Below, piece by piece: positions 22,212 to 29,545 of a DNA stretch of 33,181 nt (its first letter is position 1; each line of letters begins with the position of its first letter). Below the pieces are notes generated by a model that searched no databases, had not been told where the DNA came from, and saw only the letters and a list, made by a program, of their open reading frames with translations. A program made the position numbers and the translations under genes. Location of the stretch: the IMG/VR virus record IMGVR_UViG_3300030110_001991, positions 2,314-35,494 of that record. The stretch is one strand, 5' to 3'. Source of the stretch: a virus.

Positions 22212-22577
22212 TTAAATATCCTTATTATCTCTCACCAACCTCCTGTGTAGATGTGGTGGTATTTCTGGTAACTTTTTCGACAGCATCATGTGCCACCCGC
22301 ACGTCTCACATTCTATCGAATGATATTTCGACTCGTCAGGTTTATCGAAACTAAACCACTCTGCGCAAGTCAGGCATACTGTTGCATCGCCTTCCATTAA
22401 TTCGTAAAGTATGTCTAGCTGGTCGCTTTCTTCGTCGTAAAAGTCGTTAAAGACACTGTCTAGAAACTCTTCGTCTGAGTTGTAAGAGTATCTGATTTCG
22501 GTGTCGTACCGTCGCACTTTACCGTTGTATTGAACTACAGTATCAAGCGTTCCATCGTCTACTATTTCTGCTTTCAT
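22212..22577 (-). CDS. Zinc-ribbon protein, 121 aa
   Basis: The N-terminal half is acidic and Tyr-rich (VRRYDTEIRYSYNSDEEFLD, SVFNDFYDEESDQLD). The C-terminal half carries a zinc ribbon with CLTC at about 68-71 and CETC at about 90-93, followed by a basic tail. AGGA lies eight bases before the ATG. Function unknown; zinc-mediated nucleic-acid binding is possible. Confidence 0.63.
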   Translation of the reverse strand: MKAEIVDDGTLDTVVQYNGKVRRYDTEIRYSYNSDEEFLDSVFNDFYDEESDQLDILYELMEGDATVCLTCAEWFSFDKPDESKYHSIECETCGWHMMLSKKLPEIPPHLHRRLVRDNKDI

Positions 22578-22710
22578 TAAGATTCCTGATTAGTTTTTTG
22601 TGGGCTCTCATCCAGAATTCTTTCATTCTGGGATCTGTTGCTCTCTCTGCCGCTTGGCTAACTGCTTGAATTCGTTGGTCTTTTTCAACATCAACATATA
22701 GTTCATTCAT
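22543..22710 (-). CDS. 55-aa helical protein, unknown
   Basis: A short gene whose ATG overlaps the upstream TGA (ATGA) and has GGAG six bases upstream. It codes an amphipathic, basic helix (RIQAVSQAAERATDPRMKEF, WMRAHKKLIRNLNESR) and runs 35 bases into the zinc-ribbon gene. Function unknown. Confidence 0.55.
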   Translation of the reverse strand: MNELYVDVEKDQRIQAVSQAAERATDPRMKEFWMRAHKKLIRNLNESRNSRRWNA

Positions 22711-22961
22711 TTAACTCTCCATATTCCAATTTGGTTGTTTTTTCTTTGCGTCGTAAACTTTCCTTTTGCATCTAGTATACCGATCTTTCGAAGTTGGTAT
22801 CGTTGTGATGAAATAAAACTTGCACACTGCCCTTCAGTTTCAACGAAAAAACACTCTCCAACTTCTAATATAGGCCAAACTCGTCGTCTCCCTGCTCCCT
22901 CTTCTGTAGGAGCAGGAATGTTTTTTAATACTTTCCCGATTGGATAAAGTTGTTCTGACAT
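22707..22961 (-). CDS. Small phage protein, paralogue of the 23.7-kb gene
   Basis: An 84-aa protein starting MSEQLYPIGKVLKNIPAPTE, with GRRRVWPILEVGECFFVE, FISSQRYQLRKIG, KFTTQRKNNQIGIWRVK. The pattern of P-P, (V/P)WPI.(E/K)VG(D/E), and a final (G)(I/V)R?VWR is shared with the 100-aa product at 23693-23995, so the two are likely paralogues. The compact strand-rich design suggests a small DNA- or RNA-binding domain, but no function is known to me. GAGGG precedes the chosen ATG by seven bases; the longer frame is rejected. Confidence 0.65.
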   Translation of the reverse strand: MSEQLYPIGKVLKNIPAPTEEGAGRRRVWPILEVGECFFVETEGQCASFISSQRYQLRKIGILDAKGKFTTQRKNNQIGIWRVK

Positions 22962-23016
22962 AAATTTTCCCTCTACAGGTGGTCTAGGGGCTTTCGCCCC
23001 CTTTCCACGTGTTTTG

Positions 23017-23406
23017 CTACCCAATCCGCTTGATGAAACCTTCCTCGATCCAACGCTGCTTGTAACAAGCGATAATGCGTTTTTTCTGATTGTCAGGCTT
23101 CTTAGTATTAGGCATTGACAAAATATCTTCGTCAACACATAAGTCTAAGCAAGATTGCAACGTAAAGTCTTTAGAGTTGAACTCTTTAGACTCTATATCC
23201 CCCGACATACCGTGTATCACCGCAATGAATTGTGGTGCCTTGGTTTTCGCATCAGCCGCTAACTTACCGGTGTAAGCGAAACGCTGTAGTGCCCGACCAG
23301 TTTTTTGAACTGTAGGGGCAGGTATGCCATTCTTGTTTGCGACAGGTTTAGCTGGCGCGGTTTTTGCCTTCGTTGCCGAGGACTTTTTTGCAGTTGCTGC
23401 TGCCAT
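23017..23406 (-). CDS. Unknown protein with Lys/Ala-rich N-terminus
   Basis: A 129-aa protein whose first 25 residues are a histone-like Lys/Ala/Thr-rich tail (AKKSSATKAKTAPAKPVANK). An ordered domain follows (GRALQRFAYTGKLAADAKTK, FIAVIHGMSGDIESKEF, DLCVDEDILSMPN) and a basic end. The tail suggests nucleic-acid binding. GGAG lies eight bases before the ATG, with a leader TAGAAAGTAGAAT shared with the DUF932 gene. Function unknown. Confidence 0.65.
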   Translation of the reverse strand: MAAATAKKSSATKAKTAPAKPVANKNGIPAPTVQKTGRALQRFAYTGKLAADAKTKAPQFIAVIHGMSGDIESKEFNSKDFTLQSCLDLCVDEDILSMPNTKKPDNQKKRIIACYKQRWIEEGFIKRIG

Positions 23407-23470
23407 GGTATTTCTCCATTCTACTTTCTATTTAAAGCTGCTCTAAAAAACAGCCGGTCTTTTACCTTAC

Positions 23471-23498
23471 TAGTCCTGTACTAAAAAGTAAAGGACTA
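23471..23498. other. Long hairpin over a stop codon
   Basis: TAGTCCT (23471-23477) and AGGACTA (23492-23498) pair perfectly, and inside them TAC and GTA pair around a 6-base loop. On the plus strand CTTTTTG follows. It covers the stop codon of the gene at 23496-23693. It may be an antisense-direction terminator or a message-end stabiliser. Confidence 0.5.
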
Positions 23499-23693
23499 CT
23501 TTTTGAGGTCTGGGTCTTGGTTGACATATGCAACCGTTGGCCCAAAATCCTCATCTGGGTAAAGCATTACGTTGAGTTCGTCTAAAGTTTCCGCTAAAAG
23601 CGACACGTCTTTTCGTATGCTATCCATCAATTCATTGACGTCGTCTAGCATCTTCGTGACGTTTTTAATAGCTTCCTCAACTTCCTTATCCAT
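23496..23693 (-). CDS. 65-aa helical protein, unknown
   Basis: A small acidic protein that looks like a coiled coil (EVEEAIKNVTKMLDDVNELM, DSIRKDVSLLAETLDELN) with a short C-terminal tail. The ATG overlaps the upstream TAA (TAATG), and AAGG lies just before. Function unknown. Confidence 0.6.
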   Translation of the reverse strand: MDKEVEEAIKNVTKMLDDVNELMDSIRKDVSLLAETLDELNVMLYPDEDFGPTVAYVNQDPDLKK

Positions 23694-23995
23694 TACGCCT
23701 TCCTCCATACTCGAACACCGCTGCGTTCTTTCTTGGTTTTAGGATCAGTTTCTGCTGAATAGCGTGAAACAAACTGCCACTCAGGATCTTGTTTCTTGCT
23801 GTGAGTGCGCCAAGACTGGTCTAATCGATTTTTTAACCGTTTAGGCAGATCGTCGTCGTCATCTGGGACAAAAAACAAAGAGTCTCCTACTTTGAATATT
23901 GGCCAAGGATATCGACTCCCTCGACTCCCTCGTACATCTGTCGGTATCGGAATATCAGAGTCTAGCTCGATATTACTCCATTCGTTATCTATCAT
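23693..23995 (-). CDS. Small phage protein, paralogue of the 22.7-kb gene
   Basis: A 100-aa protein with DSDIPIPTDVRGSRGSRYPW, PIFKVGDSLFFVPDDDDD, a basic helix (LPKRLKNRLDQSWRTHSKKQ), and a C-terminus GVRVWRKA. It shares order and key residues with the 84-aa product at 22707-22961 but has an acidic loop and a longer basic helix. Its ATG overlaps the preceding gene by 11 bases. The fold and role are unknown. Confidence 0.65.
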   Translation of the reverse strand: MIDNEWSNIELDSDIPIPTDVRGSRGSRYPWPIFKVGDSLFFVPDDDDDLPKRLKNRLDQSWRTHSKKQDPEWQFVSRYSAETDPKTKKERSGVRVWRKA

Positions 23996-24266
23996 GCAGT
24001 TCCCCTTGTGGTACTGGTATCATGCGCTCCCGTATGGGAGACGCCCATTCGTCTAGTAGATCGTCGTAGTCTGCGAACTCGTCAGATAAACCGCAGTTCT
24101 GGTCATACATCCTAAGAGGAATGATCTCTGCTAGTTCTTCAGCAAGCTCGCGCATGGCGGGGGCTGTACCCCCGTCCTTGCGCAAGAAGTTCGCAACCGC
24201 CCAGACTCTACTAATCAGTTCTTGGTCTAGCACAACATGGTTGTGAAGTTTTACTACACTTCCCAT
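23985..24266 (-). CDS. 93-aa helical protein, unknown
   Basis: A helical acidic protein starting MGSVVKLHNHVVLDQELISR, with AMRELAEELAEIIPLRMYDQ and DEFADYDDLLDEWASPIRER. The internal ATG one base after the DUF932 stop is chosen. The longer frame runs antiparallel to good composition and is rejected. Function unknown. Confidence 0.58.
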   Translation of the reverse strand: MGSVVKLHNHVVLDQELISRVWAVANFLRKDGGTAPAMRELAEELAEIIPLRMYDQNCGLSDEFADYDDLLDEWASPIRERMIPVPQGELHDR

Positions 24267-24267
24267 A

Positions 24268-25293
24268 TTACGCCGCCTTCGCGTAGTCAACCGCAAGCTC
24301 AAGAGCTTGTGTCTTACGCTTCGAGCTGTCACCGAACAAAGCGTTGTACACTCTGTTTTCGCCAGTACGCATGTGGTCTTCAACGTAGGTCACAGCGTTT
24401 ACTGCTCCCCACCAAGTACCCTTTGCAGAGTTTAGGTTGGCTCCTGGAGATTGTTCCAAGGCGTCTACAACCAAGTTCGAAAACTTGCTAAACTCGTCTC
24501 GTAAAGGCGTAAGCTCACCAACCTTCTTGCCATCTGCCTTGAGGCGTCGGCTGTCTTCGTACTCTTCGTACATATCAGGTTGGTAAATACGAGCAATGTA
24601 CTCTAGTACGTTAGAGTGCTGTGCTTTCTTCTTAGCTAAGAACTCAGCGGTTTGTTGGAATTCAGCTGTTGTCTCTTTCATAAGGCCAACTGCTATAGCT
24701 GCTTCCCTAGCCATGTCGTCGTTAAAGTCATGTATATGACTCATACGAAACTCGCCTTTCGCTTCCTTACCGAGTGCGAACTGCAACGTGTTGTTACACA
24801 CAACTCGTATCTCAGTGTCACGAACTAGTAACTTATGTCCTGGTTCGTGAGGCTGTCGAAACAACAAGTAGTCGTTTATTTCGTCGCCTCCTGGAAGTTC
24901 AAAGCCACCGTTCAATTTAGCGAGTGCCCAGATGTCTTTACCGTTGCGTAAGCTACCGGCAGTTTCCATCGTGACGTTCGTCTCTTTAGCAAACTTCTGA
25001 AAGAAGTCGAAGATACGCTCGTTTTGTACGGGTATATAGTTGTTGCCGCAATGCCCGAGGATCGAGTTGTCGCTATCTCTAACAATAAAGTTACTGCTAG
25101 GGGTTTGCATCAACCCTGAATCGTCCCCGTATTTCGGGGTGTCAATTGTATATCCTGGACGTTTGCTAACAGACCAATCAAGTCCTGCTGCAACCATCAT
25201 CTCACGTGGGGTCAGGTTCGGGTCGACTTTTACGCCTTCCCCGTGCCAAGGCACGTCTCCTGTCCACGCCATGGTTTCTACTGCTGCTACCAT
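24268..25293 (-). CDS. DUF932 family protein
   Basis: A 341-aa protein of the DUF932 phage/plasmid-like family. It shows the typical start with WTGDVPWHGEGVKVDPNLTP, then ILGHCGNNYIPVQNERIFDF, SLRNGKDIWALAKL, and DTEIRVVCNNTLQFALG. The length is normal. The molecular role of the family is not known; members are common in phages and plasmids and are often highly expressed early. Here it follows promoter cassette C, which fits. Translation starts after a GGAG-like site in the conserved leader. Confidence 0.9.
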   Translation of the reverse strand: MVAAVETMAWTGDVPWHGEGVKVDPNLTPREMMVAAGLDWSVSKRPGYTIDTPKYGDDSGLMQTPSSNFIVRDSDNSILGHCGNNYIPVQNERIFDFFQKFAKETNVTMETAGSLRNGKDIWALAKLNGGFELPGGDEINDYLLFRQPHEPGHKLLVRDTEIRVVCNNTLQFALGKEAKGEFRMSHIHDFNDDMAREAAIAVGLMKETTAEFQQTAEFLAKKKAQHSNVLEYIARIYQPDMYEEYEDSRRLKADGKKVGELTPLRDEFSKFSNLVVDALEQSPGANLNSAKGTWWGAVNAVTYVEDHMRTGENRVYNALFGDSSKRKTQALELAVDYAKAA

Positions 25294-25335
25294 ATTGTGC
25301 TCCTATTCTACTTTCTATTCCCTTTCGGGGTCTTT

Positions 25336-25398
25336 GGTAGGCGGCATGCCGCGCTACCTTTTATAGTATAACTTGCCGATTTTTAGGAAAAAAGTACG
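25336..25398 (-). promoter_or_regulatory. Promoter-leader cassette C
   Basis: Minus-strand CGTAC-TTTTTT, a 17-base spacer with AATCG at the same place as in A and B, then TATACT. The leader forms GGTAG/CTACC plus GCGG-CATG-CCGC. It drives the DUF932 gene. Confidence 0.7.
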
Positions 25399-25402
25399 AA
25401 TT

Positions 25403-25786
25403 TTAACCATTTTTAAAGACTTTAAGGAGAAGCCCCCATTCGTACGGAGATTTTAAATGCAGAATTGGATCGCTTTTCCACGTCAAAGTCTTTAACTGTG
25501 CTAGGTCTACTACCCGAAATAATTTTATTTCTTTCTGTTTTTGTACTAACACGTAGCAAGTCCCTCCAAATTTAGCTCTGGTTGCCATCCAAGCAATCTG
25601 CATAGGGCTCAGAGTCAGCTGGTTTCCTTTGATCGATTTCAATTCGATCCAAAACTCTATTCCTTCGTAGCAACAGTTCACGTCAGGAACTCCTGAGGCA
25701 GTGATTCCTGTCTCGATCCTTTGCAGGTGAAGCTGGTTCTTCAGATTCGTCTTTAACGAATTCCAGAGTCGAGCTTCTTTAGGCAT
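25403..25786 (-). CDS. PD-(D/E)xK nuclease (VRR-NUC-like)
   Basis: A 127-aa protein with the signature of a small restriction-like nuclease. GVPDV at about 32-36 supplies the catalytic Asp, and FWIELKS at about 45-51 supplies ExK. The downstream SPMQIAWM Gln block is typical of VRR-NUC-type and phage Holliday-junction-resolvase-like nucleases. Such enzymes process recombination or replication intermediates. The start overlaps the preceding stop (TGATG), and it lies just after DNA polymerase, consistent with replication. The exact substrate is not known. Confidence 0.82.
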   Translation of the reverse strand: MPKEARLWNSLKTNLKNQLHLQRIETGITASGVPDVNCCYEGIEFWIELKSIKGNQLTLSPMQIAWMATRAKFGGTCYVLVQKQKEIKLFRVVDLAQLKTLTWKSDPILHLKSPYEWGLLLKVFKNG

Positions 25787-25977
25787 CAGTCTTTGTAAAA
25801 ATAATCACCCTCTCCTAGACTCGAGCGACTCACGATCTGCCATATCCTCTGCTTGGTCAACCCATACTTTTTCCCGAGTAGAGCTAGAGTGGTGTCGCCT
25901 TTGTTATACTCTTCGTAGATTGATCGGTAGAGCTGTCTGTTTTCTTCTTTCTTTTCGTTACTAATACCCTTACTCAT
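25786..25977 (-). CDS. Small helix-turn-helix protein
   Basis: A 63-aa protein whose centre LALLGKKYGLTKQRIWQIVS has the spacing of a sigma-70 region-4-like helix-turn-helix, with the preceding helix RQLYRSIYEEYNKGDTT. Such short HTH proteins may regulate transcription or assist replication. The chosen ATG makes an ATGA overlap with the polymerase stop, and its TGA shares a base with the nuclease ATG. Confidence 0.65.
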   Translation of the reverse strand: MSKGISNEKKEENRQLYRSIYEEYNKGDTTLALLGKKYGLTKQRIWQIVSRSSLGEGDYFYKD

Positions 25978-27833
25978 TCTGCAGAGTCTCCCCAAGTTTC
26001 TCCATACTCTGCGTCCACAACTAGTGGCACGGATAAGTCTACGCATTTTGCCATTTTCTCCATGATAAATTCACCTTCCTCCTCTGATCCGACTGAATAG
26101 TCTAGTTCGTCATGAATCTGTAAATGAGGGATATACCCCTCTTTCCAGAGGTCTAACATCGCAATCTTCGTCATGTCTGCTGCCGAACCCTGAATTAGCC
26201 TGTTCAATGCTTTGTAAGTAAAGGAGCGTCTTATGTTTCCGTAGGTTTCTTTTGCCTCTTCTTCTGGTAGAGGTATCCCGTCTCCGTGGACTGGCTCCCA
26301 CCGATCGAATCGACACTTTCTGCCTCCGAGTGTTTTTATATGTCCTCGTTCTAATGCCACCCGAGCGCATTGATCTTGTAACGCTCTTATGAACGGTACT
26401 CTCTGGTGGTATTGCTCGAGTAGAGTGCGAGCTTCGTCTTCCTCTACTCCCAATTCTTTAATTAACTTGGTGTGCCCCATGCCATAAGTGAGTCCCAAGT
26501 TTATGTTTTTAGCTTGTTTCCTAGGAATATTAGCCATATCCGCTACGATCTGATGGAAATCAGCTCCTTCTTCCGAATACGCTTTAACCGCGTCCTCTGA
26601 GCCTCGTAGATTCATCTTAGAGGCGTAATGCACGGTTAGCCTAGGCTCCTGTTGCGAATAGTCGAACGCGCCCCAGATCGCGTCCTGCTCCGGTATAAAT
26701 AATGACCGTATTAGCTTTCCTAGTTCTGGGTCTCGAGCGGGAACCTGTTGTAGATTCGGGTTGGTGTAGCTAAACCGACCGCTAACTGTCCCTCCCGAGT
26801 CGTTTCTAAGGGGGTGGGCTTCTGCATGTATTCTTCCGTCAACTTGATGACCAAGGATCATTTTCTCAACAAAAGTAGTGCGTGCTTTATTCCACTTCCG
26901 AGCTTGTACAATCATCTTAGGTAGCGGGTGCTCATGAGCTTCTAACCATGGAGCTTGAAAACTCGCCATGCCTTTCTCGGTACGTGGATACCAGATATCG
27001 TTAGCCTCAAAAGCCTTCTGAATCGAGGCGTTAGCCCAGATTTCTACAGTAATTCCAAATTTCCTCTTAAACTCTACCAGCAGCTGCTGCTCTTTTTTCG
27101 ACAGCGTCTCAGCCACCTGCTCTGCTCGATCTAAATCAACTCTTACTCCTTTCCATCGCATCTCAATCAACAACGGAATCAGGTCACACTCTAACTTGAA
27201 AATCTTTTCTAATCCTTCCTCCTGGATTCTAGGGTAGAGCTGACCCCATAGTTGTAAAGTGAGTACTGCATCTTGTTCAGCGTATGGCCCAACGTACTTG
27301 GCGGGTAGCGCATACATACCAGATTTGGCATTTACTCCCCACGCCTTAGCTGCTTCTTCTAACAGTGACTCATCCTTCTCCGCAGCACAGTAATCCTTCC
27401 CCAAAGCATTAAGAGAGTATGAGCGACGGTGTTCGTCAAGGAGAGGAGCAGCAAACATCGTGTCGTAGATTTGACACGTCAAGTCTATTCCTTCTCGTTT
27501 CAACCAACCCACATCGTAGAGTGCATTATGAAAGACTAAAGAACCTTTATGGTTAGAGAGAGTTTTCTTTAGCCAACGAAGCACTATTTCTTCTTCTAAG
27601 TTTCCACCACCCTCATGGCGAATGGGGAGATAACCACTCCATGAGTTAGATGAAACGGCGATACCTACGATGTGACCTTCCCCCGTCGCCCATCCTGGCC
27701 CCCTTTCACGGAGAGCTGGATCATATGTTTCTAGGTCTACTGCTAGTAGTTCGTGCTCGTCGAAACGAGGGAGAACGCTAGGTGCTGACCAACTACTTTC
27801 TGGAGTGATTAGGGGTATCTGTCTCTGCTGCAT
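25974..27833 (-). CDS. polA: DNA polymerase I (family A) with 3'-5' exonuclease
   Basis: A 619-aa replicative family A polymerase. The exonuclease has Exo I VDLETYD (Asp33, Glu35), Exo II FHNALYD (about 101-107) and Exo III YAEQD (184-188). The polymerase has motif A FDYSQQEPRL (Asp about 391), motif B RKQAKNINLGLTYG (about 438-451), and motif C LQIHDELDYS (about 572-581). The residue aligned with E. coli Phe762 is Leu (about 446). There is no 5' nuclease domain. Size and order fit phage T7-like or marine phage polymerases. It is followed by an ATGA-coupled HTH gene. Its likely helicase partner is the UvrD-like protein at the right edge. Confidence 0.95.
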   Translation of the reverse strand: MQQRQIPLITPESSWSAPSVLPRFDEHELLAVDLETYDPALRERGPGWATGEGHIVGIAVSSNSWSGYLPIRHEGGGNLEEEIVLRWLKKTLSNHKGSLVFHNALYDVGWLKREGIDLTCQIYDTMFAAPLLDEHRRSYSLNALGKDYCAAEKDESLLEEAAKAWGVNAKSGMYALPAKYVGPYAEQDAVLTLQLWGQLYPRIQEEGLEKIFKLECDLIPLLIEMRWKGVRVDLDRAEQVAETLSKKEQQLLVEFKRKFGITVEIWANASIQKAFEANDIWYPRTEKGMASFQAPWLEAHEHPLPKMIVQARKWNKARTTFVEKMILGHQVDGRIHAEAHPLRNDSGGTVSGRFSYTNPNLQQVPARDPELGKLIRSLFIPEQDAIWGAFDYSQQEPRLTVHYASKMNLRGSEDAVKAYSEEGADFHQIVADMANIPRKQAKNINLGLTYGMGHTKLIKELGVEEDEARTLLEQYHQRVPFIRALQDQCARVALERGHIKTLGGRKCRFDRWEPVHGDGIPLPEEEAKETYGNIRRSFTYKALNRLIQGSAADMTKIAMLDLWKEGYIPHLQIHDELDYSVGSEEEGEFIMEKMAKCVDLSVPLVVDAEYGETWGDSAE

Positions 27834-27924
27834 CTTCTTTCTTAGAGTGTATTTCTGGATCGTACTTTTCTAGTTTGACTTTGGAGTCTCTGTTCCATTT
27901 ATTTTTAAAATAAAGTATCAGCAC
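27793..27924 (-). CDS. Possible 43-aa protein before DNA polymerase
   Basis: A short frame from GTG (VLILYFKNKWNRDSKVKLEK) that ends 41 bases inside the polymerase gene. The open frame reaches further upstream (YWFRLKVLILYFKNKW), so the true start may be a rarer codon. The hydrophobic then basic composition is protein-like, but support is weak. Confidence 0.33.
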   Translation of the reverse strand: MLILYFKNKWNRDSKVKLEKYDPEIHSKKEDAAETDTPNHSRK

Positions 27925-27944
27925 CTTCAGTCTAAACCAGTAGT

Positions 27945-28280
27945 TTATTCTTCTTCCGATTCCCAATGTTCTAGCCTCCTTATATCTGTGTTGTTTGCTC
28001 TGATTTCGCTCTCTACTAGAAGTAGATACCGTCTCAGATCCCCTACATCGTCAAGTAAACCGTCCTCTCCGATATACTTGCCTCCTGCCTCGAACACATC
28101 GTAATTACAGTCTTTACTCTGCTGTTCGATACGATCGAACTTACGGGCTAACATCATAAAAGCCCCAGCCCCTCCCCTACGCTTCCAAGAGTCTCCGTAA
28201 GACTTCTCAGATTCGATTAAACTGTTTATATCGTTCTGTGCGATATCTTTTATAGCCTGCCACTTAGGATCCAGTGCCAT
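27945..28280 (-). CDS. Helical phage protein, possibly nucleotide-modification associated
   Basis: A 111-aa helical protein with KSYGDSWKRRGGAGAFMMLA, RKFDRIE, and later DDVGDLRRYLLLVESEI. The YGxxW/Rxx...K.xRI and D..DL..YxxL spacing resembles DUF1599 (nucleotide-modification-associated domain 1) and other MazG-like helical bundles, though I am not sure of this. GGGAGG lies before the ATG, and it overlaps the end of the ThyA-like gene by 17 bases. Its place beside a ThyA-like gene and a 5-hmdU-kinase-type gene makes a role in nucleotide modification attractive but inferred. Confidence 0.58.
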   Translation of the reverse strand: MALDPKWQAIKDIAQNDINSLIESEKSYGDSWKRRGGAGAFMMLARKFDRIEQQSKDCNYDVFEAGGKYIGEDGLLDDVGDLRRYLLLVESEIRANNTDIRRLEHWESEEE

Positions 28281-29316
28281 GTTTTGCCTCCCAGTTGAGT
28301 TGTCTTTTTTTAATCCATGCAAAAGCGGCTTCTTGCCAATCTTCTGCTTGAATTCTTTCAATCTCTCTATAACTTTCAACGTAGTCTCTCTTCTTATGGT
28401 GGGTAAATGCTTTAATCATGGGTTCAATGACGAACGGGAAAATATTGTTCTTAAAACTATCCCAACTAATCGAGTTGCAGTCTGCAATACTTAGCTCTAA
28501 GTCTTTATTGACGGGGAGACAGTTCAGGAAATACTTACACTCATATAGAAATGTTTGAGGATGGTTAACTATCGGCACTTGTTTTTTGGGATAGTACATG
28601 GGGAGCTGTTGGTAGAACCCATCGAAATCTATTAAGCGAATCTTTTCCCATTGCTCAGTTTCGTAGATGTGAAAGCTATCGCTAATCTGGTAATACTTAC
28701 CCATTGGTAGGTCGAGTCGAGCAGCTATATATTCTTGAAGCACTGACATATGAACTACGTTCGCCCCGTAAGCCCCCCAGATCATATCGTTCGACCGATT
28801 ACAGACGGTCATCTGCAGCTCGTCTTCTCGAATCTTAAAATAGATATTGGTATTGCAAGGGATGTCTATACTAGAGCTGTTTAGATCTTTTATAGCGTTC
28901 CACATCTGAACCACACAGCGTCTCGAATCAGGGTCTTTCTTTAACATCGAAACTACAGTTTCTGCTTGGTTTAGCTTGAAAGTATTGAACCACCTATGCC
29001 CATAAGCCCCGTTTAGTGTTTTACCATCGTCGGAAAACCGATTCATACCTTCGTTAAAATGAGTGAGCTGTCTTAGGTTCTCGGAGCCTGCCATCATCCA
29101 GATAGCTTCTACTAGGTGGAAAAATGGATTAGCATCTCGAGTCTTTTCTAAAAGAACTCGCTCCCAAGGTTTATCGTAGACTGTCGTAACTGGGTGAATA
29201 CACTCTAGTGTTGTCCCATTACGGCTCTCTTGTCTTCTAAAATTTACATCGCTTCTAAATAAATCAACGCCTTTTCTAAAAGCATCGTTAACATTGTTAG
29301 CACTAATCACCTTCAT
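28264..29316 (-). CDS. Thymidylate synthase family (TS or dUMP hydroxymethylase)
   Basis: A 350-aa protein of the ThyA superfamily. Visible active-site equivalents: phosphate-binding Arg32 in SRNGTTLE, NGAYGHRW at 102-109, catalytic Cys154 in DIPCNTN, Arg174 and Asp177 in NRSND, pyrimidine-contacting Asn186 in YGANVV, and His216/Tyr218 in SFHIY. The retained Asn fits a dUMP rather than dCMP substrate. It either methylates dUMP to dTMP or hydroxymethylates it to 5-hydroxymethyl-dUMP. In phages with hypermodified thymine the second activity is used, and the kinase-type gene sits just upstream. Sequence alone cannot separate the two. Confidence 0.88.
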   Translation of the reverse strand: MKVISANNVNDAFRKGVDLFRSDVNFRRQESRNGTTLECIHPVTTVYDKPWERVLLEKTRDANPFFHLVEAIWMMAGSENLRQLTHFNEGMNRFSDDGKTLNGAYGHRWFNTFKLNQAETVVSMLKKDPDSRRCVVQMWNAIKDLNSSSIDIPCNTNIYFKIREDELQMTVCNRSNDMIWGAYGANVVHMSVLQEYIAARLDLPMGKYYQISDSFHIYETEQWEKIRLIDFDGFYQQLPMYYPKKQVPIVNHPQTFLYECKYFLNCLPVNKDLELSIADCNSISWDSFKNNIFPFVIEPMIKAFTHHKKRDYVESYREIERIQAEDWQEAAFAWIKKRQLNWEAKHGTGS

Positions 29317-29545
29317 ATAGGCTCTCCGTGTTGTCGATCATAATTTGTTCAATCTGAAGTAAAGAAACCCAACCAGTTCCTCCAATGTTTTTCTGTTGAT
29401 CGTGAATCCATGCAACAGCATCTGACCACGTGTTAGGTAGGCTGTGGTCTTTCATACACATCTGCAGAAACTCGTGATATTTAGTCATAACCCAAGTAAC
29501 TTGAAGACTGCTGATATCCATCAAGTGTTGCTTTAATTTGCCCAT
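29303..29545 (-). CDS. Unknown 80-aa protein
   Basis: A small protein encoded between the 5-hmdU-kinase-type gene and the ThyA-like gene, overlapping both. It is mostly helical (LMDISSLQVTWVMTKYHEFL, NTWSDAVAWIHDQQKNIGGT). AAGGAG lies eight bases before the ATG. The tight overlap suggests a shared operon function with the modification genes; the role is unknown. Confidence 0.6.
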   Translation of the reverse strand: MGKLKQHLMDISSLQVTWVMTKYHEFLQMCMKDHSLPNTWSDAVAWIHDQQKNIGGTGWVSLLQIEQIMIDNTESLYEGD

